Of a stretch of 64,000 nt of DNA, positions 26,419-35,094 are shown piece after piece. The notes under the pieces were generated by a model, which saw only the letters and a list, made by a program, of their open reading frames with translations, searched no databases and was not told the origin of the DNA. The position numbers were made by a program, and so were the translations under genes. The stretch lies in the NCBI GenBank assembly GCA_041946825.1, contig JBHGBD010000004.1, positions 62,001-126,000 of the forward strand. Reading direction: 5' to 3'. The number at the start of each line of letters is the position of its first letter. Position 1 is the stretch's first letter. Origin of the DNA: CAZTHM01 sp041946825 (GTDB taxonomy: Bacteria > Acidobacteriota > Terriglobia > UBA7540).

Positions 26419-27162
26419 TCACGCTTTGCTCGCCACGAGGTAAAGCAGAGGAGAGCCAAGCCGGTAGGGTTCACGCTCAAACGACCCGAAAGCCTCGCGA
26501 TTTGAGAAGCCCGCGTCCGCGAGCAGCCGGTCGATCTCGCGGAAAGTATAGATTCGCACTGAGTCGGATTTTTTCTCCATCTTCCCGTCACGCACGAGGG
26601 TGTACTCAGTCTGCATGCGTCCCTGCACGTGATCGTAGTGGTTCTCTTCTAAGAAGAAGTATTCGCCGACCTGAGTCCATTCGCGGTCGCGGTGCCTCGG
26701 AAGGATGAACTCTGCCACTCGCGTCGCATCGAGAGCAAAGCGTCCTCCGGGCTTTAGCGCGTGCGCGACGGAATTAACAAACGCCGCGTTACCTTCGTCC
26801 GTGAAGTAGGCAAAGCTCCCGCCGATGCAGAAGGCGCCGTCGAATTCGTCTTGCCAGGGAAGCTCACGCATATCCCGACGCTCCCATGTGACATCGAGCT
26901 TCCGCCGGGCAGCTTCGGTACGAGCCATATCCAAGAACGCAGGAGAATAGTCCACGCCGGTCATTCGATATCCGCGCGAAGCAAACTCGAGCGTGTGCCG
27001 CCCGTGGCCGCAGGGAGCATCGAGGACCTTGGATCCAGGCGAAAGTTCGGGGGATTTCTCGACAAAATCCACTTCAGCGCGCGTGTGCTCCGCGGGGACG
27101 GCGTCCCGCCACAAATCGACGAACATTCCTTGGAAGAAGTTCTCCCACCATTCAGGCTGCAT
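26419..27162 (-). CDS. Class I SAM-dependent methyltransferase
   Basis: Encodes 247 residues. Motif I, VLDAPCGHGRHTLEFA, lies at 46-61, followed by the acidic strand-2 end GVDYSP, motif II near FDGAFCIGGSFAYF and motif III LKPGGRFALD, the standard Rossmann-like methyltransferase order. The N-terminus MQPEWWENFFQGMFVDLW is typical of a subfamily of small soluble methyltransferases with unassigned substrates. It sits between the small membrane protein and DUF420 genes in the same direction, with a 40-nt gap to the latter, but nothing in the protein ties it to oxidase maturation. Membership of the respiratory operon is possible, not shown. Confidence 0.88.
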   Translation of the reverse strand: MQPEWWENFFQGMFVDLWRDAVPAEHTRAEVDFVEKSPELSPGSKVLDAPCGHGRHTLEFASRGYRMTGVDYSPAFLDMARTEAARRKLDVTWERRDMRELPWQDEFDGAFCIGGSFAYFTDEGNAAFVNSVAHALKPGGRFALDATRVAEFILPRHRDREWTQVGEYFFLEENHYDHVQGRMQTEYTLVRDGKMEKKSDSVRIYTFREIDRLLADAGFSNREAFGSFEREPYRLGSPLLYLVASKA

Positions 27163-27234
27163 GTCGATTTTGCCTTTGTTAGGTGCTCGCCTTCAGAGGT
27201 TACAATGTATTAGCGCCTCGATTTGCGAAGAGAT

Positions 27235-27480
27235 TCATTCCTGCGTGTCCGCCTTCTTCGACCCGCTGCGAAGGTGATTCCACACCGCTCGAACTTCGCC
27301 CGTGTGAACCGACCAAGCAAAGTTTCCCATGAAAAAGGCTCCAATGGTCATTATGATCGCTACGAGCGTCAAGCCGTCCATGCTAAGGAGCCGGCCAGAG
27401 AAAATCATCCAGACGGTAAGAGTAAGAGATGCCAGCCCCGTGAGGAGGCAGAATGCCAAAAGCAAAATCGCTTGAAGCAT
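27235..27480 (-). CDS. Small two-helix membrane protein
   Basis: Encodes 81 residues with two hydrophobic helices (about 3-27 and 37-55) and a charged C-terminal tail. The ATG at 27480 has AGGAG about 9 nt upstream on the minus strand. It lies on the same strand as the oxidase genes but is separated from ctaB by a plus-strand gene. No family is recognised. Hydrophobicity, ribosome site and position support a real gene. Confidence 0.6.
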   Translation of the reverse strand: MLQAILLLAFCLLTGLASLTLTVWMIFSGRLLSMDGLTLVAIIMTIGAFFMGNFAWSVHTGEVRAVWNHLRSGSKKADTQE

Positions 27481-27765
27481 CGAGGTTTGCTCCTTGAAAG
27501 ATATGTCGTCAACTGCCGTTTGACTGGCTGTCAGCCGCTCTCAGCCCCCTCTCCCGCGCGACCACCGCGAATTCCCAATGCCTGACTCGAAAAGATGGGC
27601 ATTTTGACCCACATTGCGAGCCGGCATTCTGGCCAGATAAGTCTATGCCTTGTATTTTCAATAAGATAGCATTGGAGACGAAATTGCTCATCCAAGGTTC
27701 AAGCGGCAGGCCCGCGACCGTTCTGGGTGAAGCGATGAAGCATTGCCCCAGTGGAGGCAGCAGCC

Positions 27766-28152
27766 ATGGAAACCGATCTCAAAGAGATTATAGAGCAACT
27801 GAAATTAGAAAGGGACATTTTGAAGGATGGTGGGTACGGCCGGTCCGTCCGAACCCCTTGGAAACCCACTGCGCTATTCCGCGATTCCGTAACTTGCCTC
27901 AACTTCGGCGAGACAGTCAAGAAGCACCCCTGCAACGAATGTCTTCTCTGGGAATGGGTTCCGGAAGGCGAGCGCGAGCACGATATCCCCTGCCACTTCA
28001 TTCCATTGAATGAACAAGGTGACACAATTGCTTCGCTCGAAGAGGAGAATGATCGTGATAAGGCCGAAGCTGCGCTCCTGACCTGGCTCGAGAGAACCAT
28101 CCATGCGCTGGAGGGAAAAGTTCGGAGGGGTGAAGGCGTCGCGAAGGCCTAG
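27766..28152 (+). CDS. Conserved-looking small cysteine-containing protein, function unknown
   Basis: Encodes 128 residues from ATG 27766, which has GGAGG (27753-27757) 8 nt upstream; an ATG at 27751 in the same frame lies inside that ribosome site. The chain starts with a charged helix (METDLKEIIEQLKLERDIL), followed by a compact core with four cysteines: TCLNFGE, HPCNECLLWEW and IPCHFIPLNEQGDT. It ends in a second charged helix. The spacing C, C-x2-C, C/H could bind a metal such as zinc, but that is only suggested by the pattern. It runs against the respiratory operon, and its TAG stop shares a CTAG palindrome with the ctaB stop (28149-28152). Confidence 0.65.
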   Translation: METDLKEIIEQLKLERDILKDGGYGRSVRTPWKPTALFRDSVTCLNFGETVKKHPCNECLLWEWVPEGEREHDIPCHFIPLNEQGDTIASLEEENDRDKAEAALLTWLERTIHALEGKVRRGEGVAKA

Positions 28153-29075
28153 GTCCGCACTTTGTCAATCATCATCAGAGCGAAAACCAGCGGCAGGTAA
28201 ATCACCGAAGCCAGAAGTAGTCGCCGTGCCAGAGCGTTAGATTTGGAAAACGCGAGGCGCGCGCTGGCGTGTACGTACATCACTCCCAGAAGAATAGCTC
28301 CTATCAAGTAGAGAACTCCTACCTGACCTGTCCACGCCGGGATCAAACTCACGGGGAAGAGCGCCAGCGCATAGGCGACGATTTGCCGGCCTGTGGTTCT
28401 TCCCGCCACATCGGCTTTCGGGAGCATCTGCAACCCAGCTCGCGAATAGTCTTCACGGTACATCCACGCAATTGCCAGGAAATGGGGGAATTGCCAAAGG
28501 AAGAGGATGGCGTAGAGGACCCAGGCTTCGCGGCTCAAGTCACCCGAGACGGCCGCCCAGCCGATGAGCGGCGGCATCGCGCCCGGGAAGGCGCCGACGA
28601 ACGTGCACCATGGCGTCCTTTTCTTCAGAGGCGTATATACAAGCAGATACGAGATCAGAGTTCCCAGCGCCAGCAGGCTCGCCAGGGGGTTCACGGCCAG
28701 CCAGAGATAGACGCCGCCGAAAATGGAAAGCAACAGCCCAAACGCCAGCGCCTCAATCGGCCGGAGTCGTCCCGCAGGTAAAGGCCGGTTGGCGGTGCGG
28801 CGCATGCGAGCGTCGGCATCGCGCTCCATCAGTTGATTGAAGGTCGCAGTGCCGCTGGCCACCAGCAGCGTGCCGAGCAGCGTGTGGATGAGCCGCATCC
28901 AGTCGATAGGCCCGCGCGCGCCGAGGTAAAAGCCTACCAGCGTGCTGATGACCACCAGGAAGTTGACTTCCGGCTTCGTCAGAACCCAAAAATCGGCGAG
29001 GGATGAAAGCCAGGCGCTTGTCCTCCTTGCGCTCGAGGCAACCGTCCTCTCCGGACTGTGAACGACATCGTTCAT
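28149..29075 (-). CDS. ctaB: Protoheme IX farnesyltransferase (heme O synthase)
   Basis: Encodes 308 residues of the UbiA prenyltransferase superfamily with eight to nine membrane helices. The first conserved acidic loop is N80-QLMERDADARMRR, followed by T94-x-NRPLPAGRL, which binds the Mg-farnesyl diphosphate. The second conserved region (LWQFPHFLAIAWMYREDYSRAGL) matches heme O synthases rather than quinone prenyltransferases. It attaches a farnesyl group to heme B to make heme O, the precursor of the heme A made by the adjacent CtaA. Its start overlaps the ctaA stop by 4 nt, so the two enzymes are co-translated at the end of the oxidase operon. Confidence 0.95.
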   Translation of the reverse strand: MNDVVHSPERTVASSARRTSAWLSSLADFWVLTKPEVNFLVVISTLVGFYLGARGPIDWMRLIHTLLGTLLVASGTATFNQLMERDADARMRRTANRPLPAGRLRPIEALAFGLLLSIFGGVYLWLAVNPLASLLALGTLISYLLVYTPLKKRTPWCTFVGAFPGAMPPLIGWAAVSGDLSREAWVLYAILFLWQFPHFLAIAWMYREDYSRAGLQMLPKADVAGRTTGRQIVAYALALFPVSLIPAWTGQVGVLYLIGAILLGVMYVHASARLAFSKSNALARRLLLASVIYLPLVFALMMIDKVRT

Positions 29076-30001
29076 GCAGTAGCCTTTTGGGACGCTTCGC
29101 CGAATGACGGAGCGTTTCCAGGAGAAGCTATGCGCCGGAAGATGTGCAGGGTCAGAGTCACGCTCGTGGCAAACACCAGCGCTCCGACGGCCACATGGGC
29201 AGTCGTAATGTTAACGACAGGCGGCAAGGGCTGAGGTGCGTTGCGCGCCGCAAGTTTCATCATGTAGGCGCCAAGCCCCAGGAACAATTGCACCACCAGG
29301 AGACCCACGAGCGTCGCAGCCCAGCGCACCAGGCCCCGCTCGGAGGAGAACTTCGTGAAAATCCGCGTAACGGTCCAGGTGATGAGCATGGTCACCACCA
29401 TGGCAACCACGATGTGCGGAACCACTCCAATCCCGTTATGACGGAACGCCGCGCCGAGCACGAGCTGGAGCAGAATCGCCCCCGACATCATGACTGACAG
29501 GTGCCGCAGCGTTGGCGCGGAGAGGTCTTCGAACTTCGGTTCATCCCAATTCCAGTCGGCGCGCGTGAAGAAAGCGAGGCTGACGGTGGTGCAGAAGAAC
29601 GACTGCGCCAAAGTCGCGTGACCGACTGAGACGGCAATGGGAAGATAAAAAAGCACGGTGATCCCGCCCAGCACACCCTGCGCGATGACCGCCAGCACGG
29701 CCGCTGCGCTTACCCAGCGCACCCAGCGCCGCGGCTCCTTCAGCCAAACCCAGATGGCCAAAATCACGGTCAGGAGTCCAACCGTTGCCGCGATCATGCG
29801 ATGCCCGTGTTCATAGAGAACGCCGCCCACCATGCGCGGCATGCGAAACGTCCCGAAGGAAGTCGGCCAGTCGGGAACGGAGAGCCCGGCGTCGTTCGAA
29901 GTCACGAGGGCGCCGGCAATAATCAAGATGAAAGTCGCACACGCGACGAATGTCGCATAAACGTGAAGCCATCGATTCTGCGGTGTTTGAGTGCTTTTCA
30001 C
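29072..30001 (-). CDS. ctaA: Heme A synthase
   Basis: Encodes 309 residues with eight predicted helices in two four-helix halves, the COX15/CtaA layout. Conserved features are TSNDAGLSVPDWPTSFG (about 34-50) after helix 1, the heme-ligand histidines in YEHGHRM (H65, H67), VGHATLAQ, and the equivalent histidines of the second half, including HVAVGALVF near the C-terminus. The enzyme oxidises the C8 methyl of heme O to the formyl group of heme A for the aa3 oxidase encoded upstream. It overlaps ctaB by 4 nt and follows the 158-residue membrane protein by 3 nt. Start ATG 30001 is the only reasonable one. Confidence 0.95.
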   Translation of the reverse strand: MKSTQTPQNRWLHVYATFVACATFILIIAGALVTSNDAGLSVPDWPTSFGTFRMPRMVGGVLYEHGHRMIAATVGLLTVILAIWVWLKEPRRWVRWVSAAAVLAVIAQGVLGGITVLFYLPIAVSVGHATLAQSFFCTTVSLAFFTRADWNWDEPKFEDLSAPTLRHLSVMMSGAILLQLVLGAAFRHNGIGVVPHIVVAMVVTMLITWTVTRIFTKFSSERGLVRWAATLVGLLVVQLFLGLGAYMMKLAARNAPQPLPPVVNITTAHVAVGALVFATSVTLTLHIFRRIASPGNAPSFGEASQKATA

Positions 30002-30004
30002 TTC

Positions 30005-30481
30005 TTAATGCCCCGGTCGAGATGAAATGGAACCCTCGCAACGGCTGCAGTCCTGATGCCAACCAGTGAGTGATAAATCCTCTGCAGGCTCTTCATCGAG
30101 TCCGCGTGTCAACGAAGGCGGAGGGGCGGCGGATGTATCGTCGAACCCTCGTTCGTCATCGATGTTCGTGTCGCCGAAGTGCTCCCGGCGCCGGAAGACG
30201 TACAGGAATATCCCGATGAACATAACGAGCGGCGGAATGCCCAAAACCAGAATGCCTTCACGAAGCGCCTGCAGCCCTGCCTTCTTGGCCGCCGCCGCGC
30301 TGGTGTAACACATGGCACAGCCCTGGGCGGAGAGTGAGGTCGGCAGCCCGAGTCCTATGGCAACAATGAGCAGAGCCAGGAACAGCGTTCTTTGTCGCGA
30401 CAGGAAACTCGCAATTCGAAATTCGAAATTGGAAACTCGAAAATCGAAATTCGAACTGCGAAATTCGGAAAGCGACCTCAT
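30005..30481 (-). CDS. Small membrane protein with CxxC, in the oxidase operon
   Basis: Encodes 158 residues: an unusual N-terminus (SEFRSSNFDFRVSNFEFRIA), a signal-like helix ending near SLSAQG, a CAMC motif with following helix (GCAMCYTSAAAAKKAGLQAL), a transmembrane helix (ILVLGIPPLVMFIGIFLYVF) and a charged, probably cytoplasmic C-terminus. The two cysteines are placed just after the export signal, so they would face the periplasm. A redox or copper-related role is possible but unproven. The first 25 codons lie in a short-word AT-rich repeat (30405-30470) of a type found in non-coding parts of the window, suggesting that the true start may be internal or that repeat sequence was recruited. 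Gene order ties it to oxidase biogenesis. Confidence 0.7.
   Translation of the reverse strand: MRSLSEFRSSNFDFRVSNFEFRIASFLSRQRTLFLALLIVAIGLGLPTSLSAQGCAMCYTSAAAAKKAGLQALREGILVLGIPPLVMFIGIFLYVFRRREHFGDTNIDDERGFDDTSAAPPPSLTRGLDEEPAEDLSLTGWHQDCSRCEGSISSRPGH
30405..30470. repeat. Short-word repeat (AATTCGAAA type) overlapping a gene start
   Basis: Repeats of the words AATTCGAAA, GGAAACTCG and AAATCGAA alternate through this stretch. On the minus strand they translate to S-N-F-x-F-R repeats at the N-terminus of the 158-residue protein. Similar word-like repeats occur in several non-coding spacers of the window (45636-45669, 49485-49540, 59646-59766). Confidence 0.6.
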
Positions 30482-30519
30482 AAGAAAGACCTTCTGGCTT
30501 CTTACTTCTGCCTACTGCT

Positions 30520-30834
30520 TCACTGCGGTCTCATTTGCAACAGCCGCAAGCTATCAGGAAAGAACACGAACAGCATGCCTACAACAAACACCAGCGCCGG
30601 CATCAGCATCAGCACCAGGCTGCGCCGCTCGTAACGCAGATGCATGAAGTAGGCGATGATGAGGGACGCCTTGATGATTGAAAGTCCCATGAGAAAGGTC
30701 AGCATCAACTTGACGCCCAGTTGTTCGTAGGCGAGGAAAACCTCGACGCCGGTCAACCCCAGGAGCCAGAACCAAACGTAGAGGAAGAGTTTGACGCTTC
30801 CTGCGTGATGCGCATGCTCAGCTGACTGATCCAC
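30520..30834 (-). CDS. Cytochrome c oxidase subunit IV-type protein (COX4_pro)
   Basis: Encodes 104 residues with three hydrophobic helices (about 14-33, 40-60, 70-95) and the family signature KASLIIAYFMHLRYERR between helices 2 and 3. The short His-rich N-terminus (MDQSAEHAHHAG) is cytoplasmic. Proteins of this family stabilise the CuB site during assembly of bacterial oxidases and remain as small subunits. It follows subunit III by 50 nt and precedes the small CxxC membrane protein in the same operon. Confidence 0.9.
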   Translation of the reverse strand: MDQSAEHAHHAGSVKLFLYVWFWLLGLTGVEVFLAYEQLGVKLMLTFLMGLSIIKASLIIAYFMHLRYERRSLVLMLMPALVFVVGMLFVFFPDSLRLLQMRPQ

Positions 30835-30884
30835 GATGCCTCCAGGAATCTGCGCTGCTTTGAAGACGGCCCGCCGCGCCGTCT

Positions 30885-31538
30885 CTACATCCTCACCGAC
30901 AACAAATAGACCAACGGGAAGATAAACATCCAGACCAGGTCAACGAAGTGCCAGTAGAGTCCGCTGACTTCGACGTCCTCCGAGCTCAACCGTCCGCTGC
31001 CGTACGCTGCCGCCACGATACCCAGGTAAACCACGCCGATCGCGACGTGGGTCATGTGCAAGCCAGTCAATGTAAAGAACGCCGCGCCGAACAGCGGAGT
31101 CCCCCACGGATTCTTGAACAGCCGTACACCTTCCTCAATCAGCGTTGCCCACTCGAAAGCGTGCAAGACGATGAACGCAACCCCTCCTAGCGCCGTTGCT
31201 CCGATCCATTTGGCCGCCGTGCCACGCTGATCGAGCTTGGCGGCGCGCACCGCCATTACCATGGTCACGCTGCTCGTCAGCAGCACGAACGTCATCACAG
31301 TCGCTTTGATCACGCTGGGGTAGAAGTGGAACGGCATGGGCCACTCGGCGCTCGCGACGCGAACGTAACTGTAGGCGATCAGCAGCGCGGAGAAGGTGAT
31401 GGCGTCCGAAATGATGAACAGCCACATTCCCAGCTTCTTCGAGCCGATGGCGAAGGGAGAGCCCCCTCCGCTCCACGGCGATTCCTGCACAGGGACTTCG
31501 TGCAATCCCGCACTGCCCGTCAACTCTTGGCTTCCCAT
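30885..31538 (-). CDS. ctaE: Cytochrome c oxidase subunit III
   Basis: Encodes 217 residues with five helices, the short COX3 form. Diagnostic segments are MWLFIISDAITFSALLIAYSYVR in the first helix, FEWATLIEEG, FFTLTGLHMTHVAIGVVYLG and the C-terminal SGLYWHFVDLVWMFIFPLVYL. The subunit surrounds subunit I and influences proton uptake and stability. Only one base separates it from a second, distinct subunit III-like gene upstream, so two COX3 paralogs are made from the same message. Confidence 0.92.
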   Translation of the reverse strand: MGSQELTGSAGLHEVPVQESPWSGGGSPFAIGSKKLGMWLFIISDAITFSALLIAYSYVRVASAEWPMPFHFYPSVIKATVMTFVLLTSSVTMVMAVRAAKLDQRGTAAKWIGATALGGVAFIVLHAFEWATLIEEGVRLFKNPWGTPLFGAAFFTLTGLHMTHVAIGVVYLGIVAAAYGSGRLSSEDVEVSGLYWHFVDLVWMFIFPLVYLLSVRM

Positions 31539-31539
31539 C

Positions 31540-32208
31540 CTAAAACCTCGTTGTCAGCAACAGGAGAATGTAAATCCACAGCCCGTCCATGAAGTGCCAG
31601 TAGATGGCGGCCACATCGACCGCGGTGCGGCGCTCCCGCCCCGCAGCGATGGCTCGCGCCCTCGTTACCACATAGAGAAGCGCGATAACGCCTCCCAATA
31701 AGTGCAAGCCGTGGGCGGCGGTAAACAGATAAAAGAACGAACTGCTCGGGTTCGAAGCCAGATAAACTCCGCGCGCGGCCAGTTCGCGCCACGCCACAAG
31801 CTGGCCAGCGAGAAACAGCATTCCCAATCCCGCCGTCGCATACAGCCAGAAAGCAAATTGTTTTCGGGCTCGTTCCATTAACCCGCGCCGCGATAGCTCA
31901 AGGGTCGCGCTGCTGGCAAGCAGAATTACCATGTTCAGCCAAAGCACGCGCGGCAAAGGCGTCGCAACCCAGTCGTCGGAGAGCCCCTTGCGAACGATCA
32001 GCGCGCTGGTGATTGCGGCAAAGAACATGACAATTGCCGTCAGCGCCATCCACATGGCGATCTTGTAAGTGCGCGCGGGAACTCTTGGGCCGTAGGCGTC
32101 CCACGGCTGCCTGCCGCCAAAGTCCCCGCCGCCGGGACGGTTGCCGCCGCGGCCGATGTCATCGACCCGGTCACGAGTTTCGGGTTTGGTTAAGGTCGTT
32201 GCACCCAT
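31540..32208 (-). CDS. Second cytochrome c oxidase subunit III-like protein
   Basis: Encodes 222 residues from the ATG at 32208; the open frame extends 77 codons further upstream through low-complexity Arg/Gly sequence that is not part of the protein. After a Gly-rich 45-residue cytoplasmic start come five helices with COX3 features: TAIVMFFAAITSALIVRKG, FTAAHGLHLLGGVIALLYV and the ending AAIYWHFMDGLWIYILLLL. It lies directly between ctaD and the other COX3 gene. The two paralogs are clearly divergent, so this is not a recent duplication. It may pair with the downstream paralog as two halves of the subunit III environment, or be an alternative subunit. Confidence 0.88.
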   Translation of the reverse strand: MGATTLTKPETRDRVDDIGRGGNRPGGGDFGGRQPWDAYGPRVPARTYKIAMWMALTAIVMFFAAITSALIVRKGLSDDWVATPLPRVLWLNMVILLASSATLELSRRGLMERARKQFAFWLYATAGLGMLFLAGQLVAWRELAARGVYLASNPSSSFFYLFTAAHGLHLLGGVIALLYVVTRARAIAAGRERRTAVDVAAIYWHFMDGLWIYILLLLTTRF

Positions 32209-32288
32209 TGTTGAAAACAAAAGACCTAGAGGCTTCGGATTTGCATTCTTTTCATGCCTCCGCGCCCTCGCCCCCTCAAGATTCGGAC

Positions 32289-34070
32289 TTAATGTCCTCC
32301 CGTCGCCACCTTTTCCGGTGAATCCTGCATGATGTAGTCCTTCTCCGCGCCGGGTACGCTGAACTCGTAGGGGCCGTGATGGACCACCGGATGCCGACCC
32401 GCGAAATTGTCGTGCGGCGGCGGGGAAGAAACCGTCCACTCGAGCGTGGTCGCCTCCCAGGGATTCTCCGATGCCTTCTTGCCCTTGAACATGCTCCAGA
32501 ACAGGTTGAAGAGGAAGATCAACTGCGCCGCACCGGTAATAAATGCGGCAATGGAAATGAAATGGTGGACGTCCATCAACGGCTTCAGGAATTCAAACCC
32601 CGACAGTTCCGAGTATCGCCGTGGATGCCCGACCAACCCCAGGAAGTGCATGGGCATAAAGATCGCGTAAACGCCAACGAAGGTGAACCAGAAATGAATC
32701 TTCCCCATCGTTTCGTTCAGCATCCGGCCGAACATCTTGGGGAACCAGAAGTAAGTGCCGGCGAAGATTCCGAAAATCGCCGCTACGCCCATGATCATGT
32801 GGAAGTGCGCCAGCACGAAATAGGTGTCGTGGAAGTAGATGTCGATGGTGGGCTGGCCGAGGAAGATGCCGCTCAGCCCCCCCGTCACGAATAGCGACAC
32901 AAATCCAAGAGCGAAGAGCATGGGTGTGAACAGTCTCAACTTGCCGTGCATAATTGTCCCCAGCCAGTTGAAAGTCTTAATGGCGGAGGGAACGCCGATG
33001 GCCATTGTCAAAACCGAAAACGCAAAAGCCGAATAGGGGCTCATGCCGCTCACAAACATGTGGTGGCCCCAGACGACAAATCCCAGGAAGCCGATGACGA
33101 GCATGGCCCCCACCATGGCCTTATATCCAAAAATCGGCTTGCGCGAGAACGTCGAGAGGATATGGGAAGTAACTCCCATGCCCGGAAGGATCGCGATATA
33201 CACCTCCGGATGGCCGAAGAACCAGAACAGGTGCTGCCAGAGGAGCGGGGAGCCGCCGGTGTGGGAAATAATCTTGTCGCTGACGATCAGGCCACCGGGA
33301 ATGAAGAAACTCGTCCCTCCCATACGGTCGAGCAAGAGCAGCACGCCGGCGGCAAGTAGAACGGCAAACGAAAGTAGGGAGAGGATCGCCGTAATGAACC
33401 AGCTCCAGCAGGTGAGCGGAAGGCGCAGGAGCGAAAGCCCGCGTGCTCGCAGGTCGAGCGTCGTGGCAATAAAGTTCAGCGCGCCCAGCATCGAGGCCAG
33501 GCAGAAGAGTGCGATGGATATTACCCAAAGGTTCTGACCAACCGCCATGCCTGGCCCGGCCGCCCCGCCTACGGCGCTGAGCGGCGGATAGCTCGTCCAC
33601 CCGGCAATGGGCGGGCCGTCGGCGATGAAAAACGTCGCCATGATGACGACCAGTCCGGCGAATGTCGTCCAGAAAGAAAGCATGTTGAGGCGCGGGAAGG
33701 CCATATCCTCGGCGCCGATTTGAATGGGCAGGAAGTAATTGCCAAAGCCGCTCTGGGGCGCGGTGGTCAGCACAAAGAAGACCATGATGGTTCCGTGCAG
33801 AGTCAGCAGCGCCAGGTAGTATTCCGGGCTGATGACTCCCCCGGGAGCACCGGTCGGCGAGAGCTTGTCGAGCAACGGAATCTTCATCTGTGGCCACACC
33901 AGGTGCAGGCGGATCAGGATCGAGAGGGTCAGGCCCACAAACACCGAGAAAAGGGCGAGGAGGTAATACTGGATCCCGATCACCTTGTGGTCCACGCTGA
34001 AAATGTATTTCCGTATGAATCCCTTCGGCGCCTCGTGCCGGTGCACGGCTTCTATGTGCGCGTCTGCCAT
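32289..34070 (-). CDS. ctaD: Cytochrome c oxidase subunit I (A1-type heme-copper oxidase)
   Basis: Encodes 593 residues with twelve or more helices. The active-site helix has FGHPEVYIAILPGMG (about 285-299), giving the CuB histidine, the D-channel glutamate of A1-type oxidases and the cross-linked tyrosine. GHHMFVSGMSP follows with the other two CuB histidines, and HDTYFVLAHFHMIMG (about 413-427) supplies the heme a3 and heme a ligands. LTLHGTIMVFFV carries the other heme a histidine. It catalyses reduction of oxygen to water coupled to proton pumping. It sits between subunit II (29-nt gap) and the subunit III-like gene (80-nt gap), within a locus that also encodes heme A synthesis. Confidence 0.97.
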   Translation of the reverse strand: MADAHIEAVHRHEAPKGFIRKYIFSVDHKVIGIQYYLLALFSVFVGLTLSILIRLHLVWPQMKIPLLDKLSPTGAPGGVISPEYYLALLTLHGTIMVFFVLTTAPQSGFGNYFLPIQIGAEDMAFPRLNMLSFWTTFAGLVVIMATFFIADGPPIAGWTSYPPLSAVGGAAGPGMAVGQNLWVISIALFCLASMLGALNFIATTLDLRARGLSLLRLPLTCWSWFITAILSLLSFAVLLAAGVLLLLDRMGGTSFFIPGGLIVSDKIISHTGGSPLLWQHLFWFFGHPEVYIAILPGMGVTSHILSTFSRKPIFGYKAMVGAMLVIGFLGFVVWGHHMFVSGMSPYSAFAFSVLTMAIGVPSAIKTFNWLGTIMHGKLRLFTPMLFALGFVSLFVTGGLSGIFLGQPTIDIYFHDTYFVLAHFHMIMGVAAIFGIFAGTYFWFPKMFGRMLNETMGKIHFWFTFVGVYAIFMPMHFLGLVGHPRRYSELSGFEFLKPLMDVHHFISIAAFITGAAQLIFLFNLFWSMFKGKKASENPWEATTLEWTVSSPPPHDNFAGRHPVVHHGPYEFSVPGAEKDYIMQDSPEKVATGGH

Positions 34071-34099
34071 CAGTTACCTCCGCCCCCTGTGGTTGGTTT

Positions 34100-34900
34100 T
34101 CATTGCGCTTCCGCCATCGTCTGCAGCCACTTCCGAAGTTCGTCGTCGGTCATCACCTGAAGAAAAGCCCGCATGCGGTAGTGGCCCAGCCCGCACAACT
34201 CCGCGCAGGCAATCTCGTATCGGCCGGTTTGCGTGGCGGTGAAATGCACCGGGATCATCATCCCTGGAACCAAGTCCTGTTTGAAGCGCAACTCACGAAC
34301 AAAGAACGAATGCGTGACGTCCTTGGAGCGCAGAATCAGTTGCACCGGGCGGTTGACGGGAATCGACAAGGTTGAAGTGACGATGTCATCTTTGGAATCC
34401 GCGTCGTGATCGCGGTCGAGCCCCAGGTAGTTTGCGGTCGCGTCGTCGACCTTGTCCACGTGCGTGGGGCCGAATTTGCCGTCCGGACCCGGGTAACGGA
34501 AGTACCACGCGAATTGTTGTCCCCAAACCTCGATTTGCATCGCTCCCGGCTCGGCCCCGGCAAAGTGCAGCCCAGCCCACAAGCGGTAGCCCATCAGATT
34601 CAGACCAATAAACAAGATTGCGGCGGCGATCGTCCAGGTGGCTTCAAGCCGGTTGTTGCCGTGGGAGTACGCCGCCCGCTGCCCGTCGCCCCGGTCACGG
34701 TAGCGCCAGACGAAATAGGCAAGACCGAATTGCGCAAGCACAAAAATGACGCCGGTGATAATCAGCGTCAGCAGGAACTGGTGGTCCACCATCGGGCCGT
34801 GCGTCGAGATGTCGACTGGAAACCACCAGATCTTTGCCCAAAAGAGGGCAACTGAAACTACGGTGATGAGCGCCACCACAAGCGCTATCGCCAGCGCCAT
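34100..34900 (-). CDS. ctaC: Cytochrome c oxidase subunit II with CuA site
   Basis: Encodes 266 residues: two membrane helices (about 1-25 and 42-66), the aromatic strand VWGQQFAWYFRYPGPDG, and a periplasmic cupredoxin domain. CuA ligands are visible: the histidine in KDVTHSFFVRELR and the C-terminal motif C-A-E-L-C-G-L-G-H-Y-R-M (about 231-243). No heme c motif or fused cytochrome domain is present. It receives electrons from a periplasmic donor and passes them to heme a in CtaD. No separate small cytochrome c is encoded nearby, so the eight-heme cytochrome or the cupredoxin-like lipoprotein encoded just upstream is the likely donor. The protein starts within the first helix, so there is no separate signal peptide. 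Confidence 0.95.
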   Translation of the reverse strand: MALAIALVVALITVVSVALFWAKIWWFPVDISTHGPMVDHQFLLTLIITGVIFVLAQFGLAYFVWRYRDRGDGQRAAYSHGNNRLEATWTIAAAILFIGLNLMGYRLWAGLHFAGAEPGAMQIEVWGQQFAWYFRYPGPDGKFGPTHVDKVDDATANYLGLDRDHDADSKDDIVTSTLSIPVNRPVQLILRSKDVTHSFFVRELRFKQDLVPGMMIPVHFTATQTGRYEIACAELCGLGHYRMRAFLQVMTDDELRKWLQTMAEAQ

Positions 34901-35094
34901 GATTCAATGCTCCTCGAAGTGTTTCCCGAGGCTTGGCCGCAAGACTCTGGGATTTAGTGGGAGAACTTGAACAAACTAACCCTACTACACACCCAAAACA
35001 GTTTCGCAGGAAAGGGAGTCCGACCGCAAGAGACATTTTGTCCGATTTCGCTCGGACTCCTGCCTCCTGCCTTACAGCAATCTGAATGTCGCAG

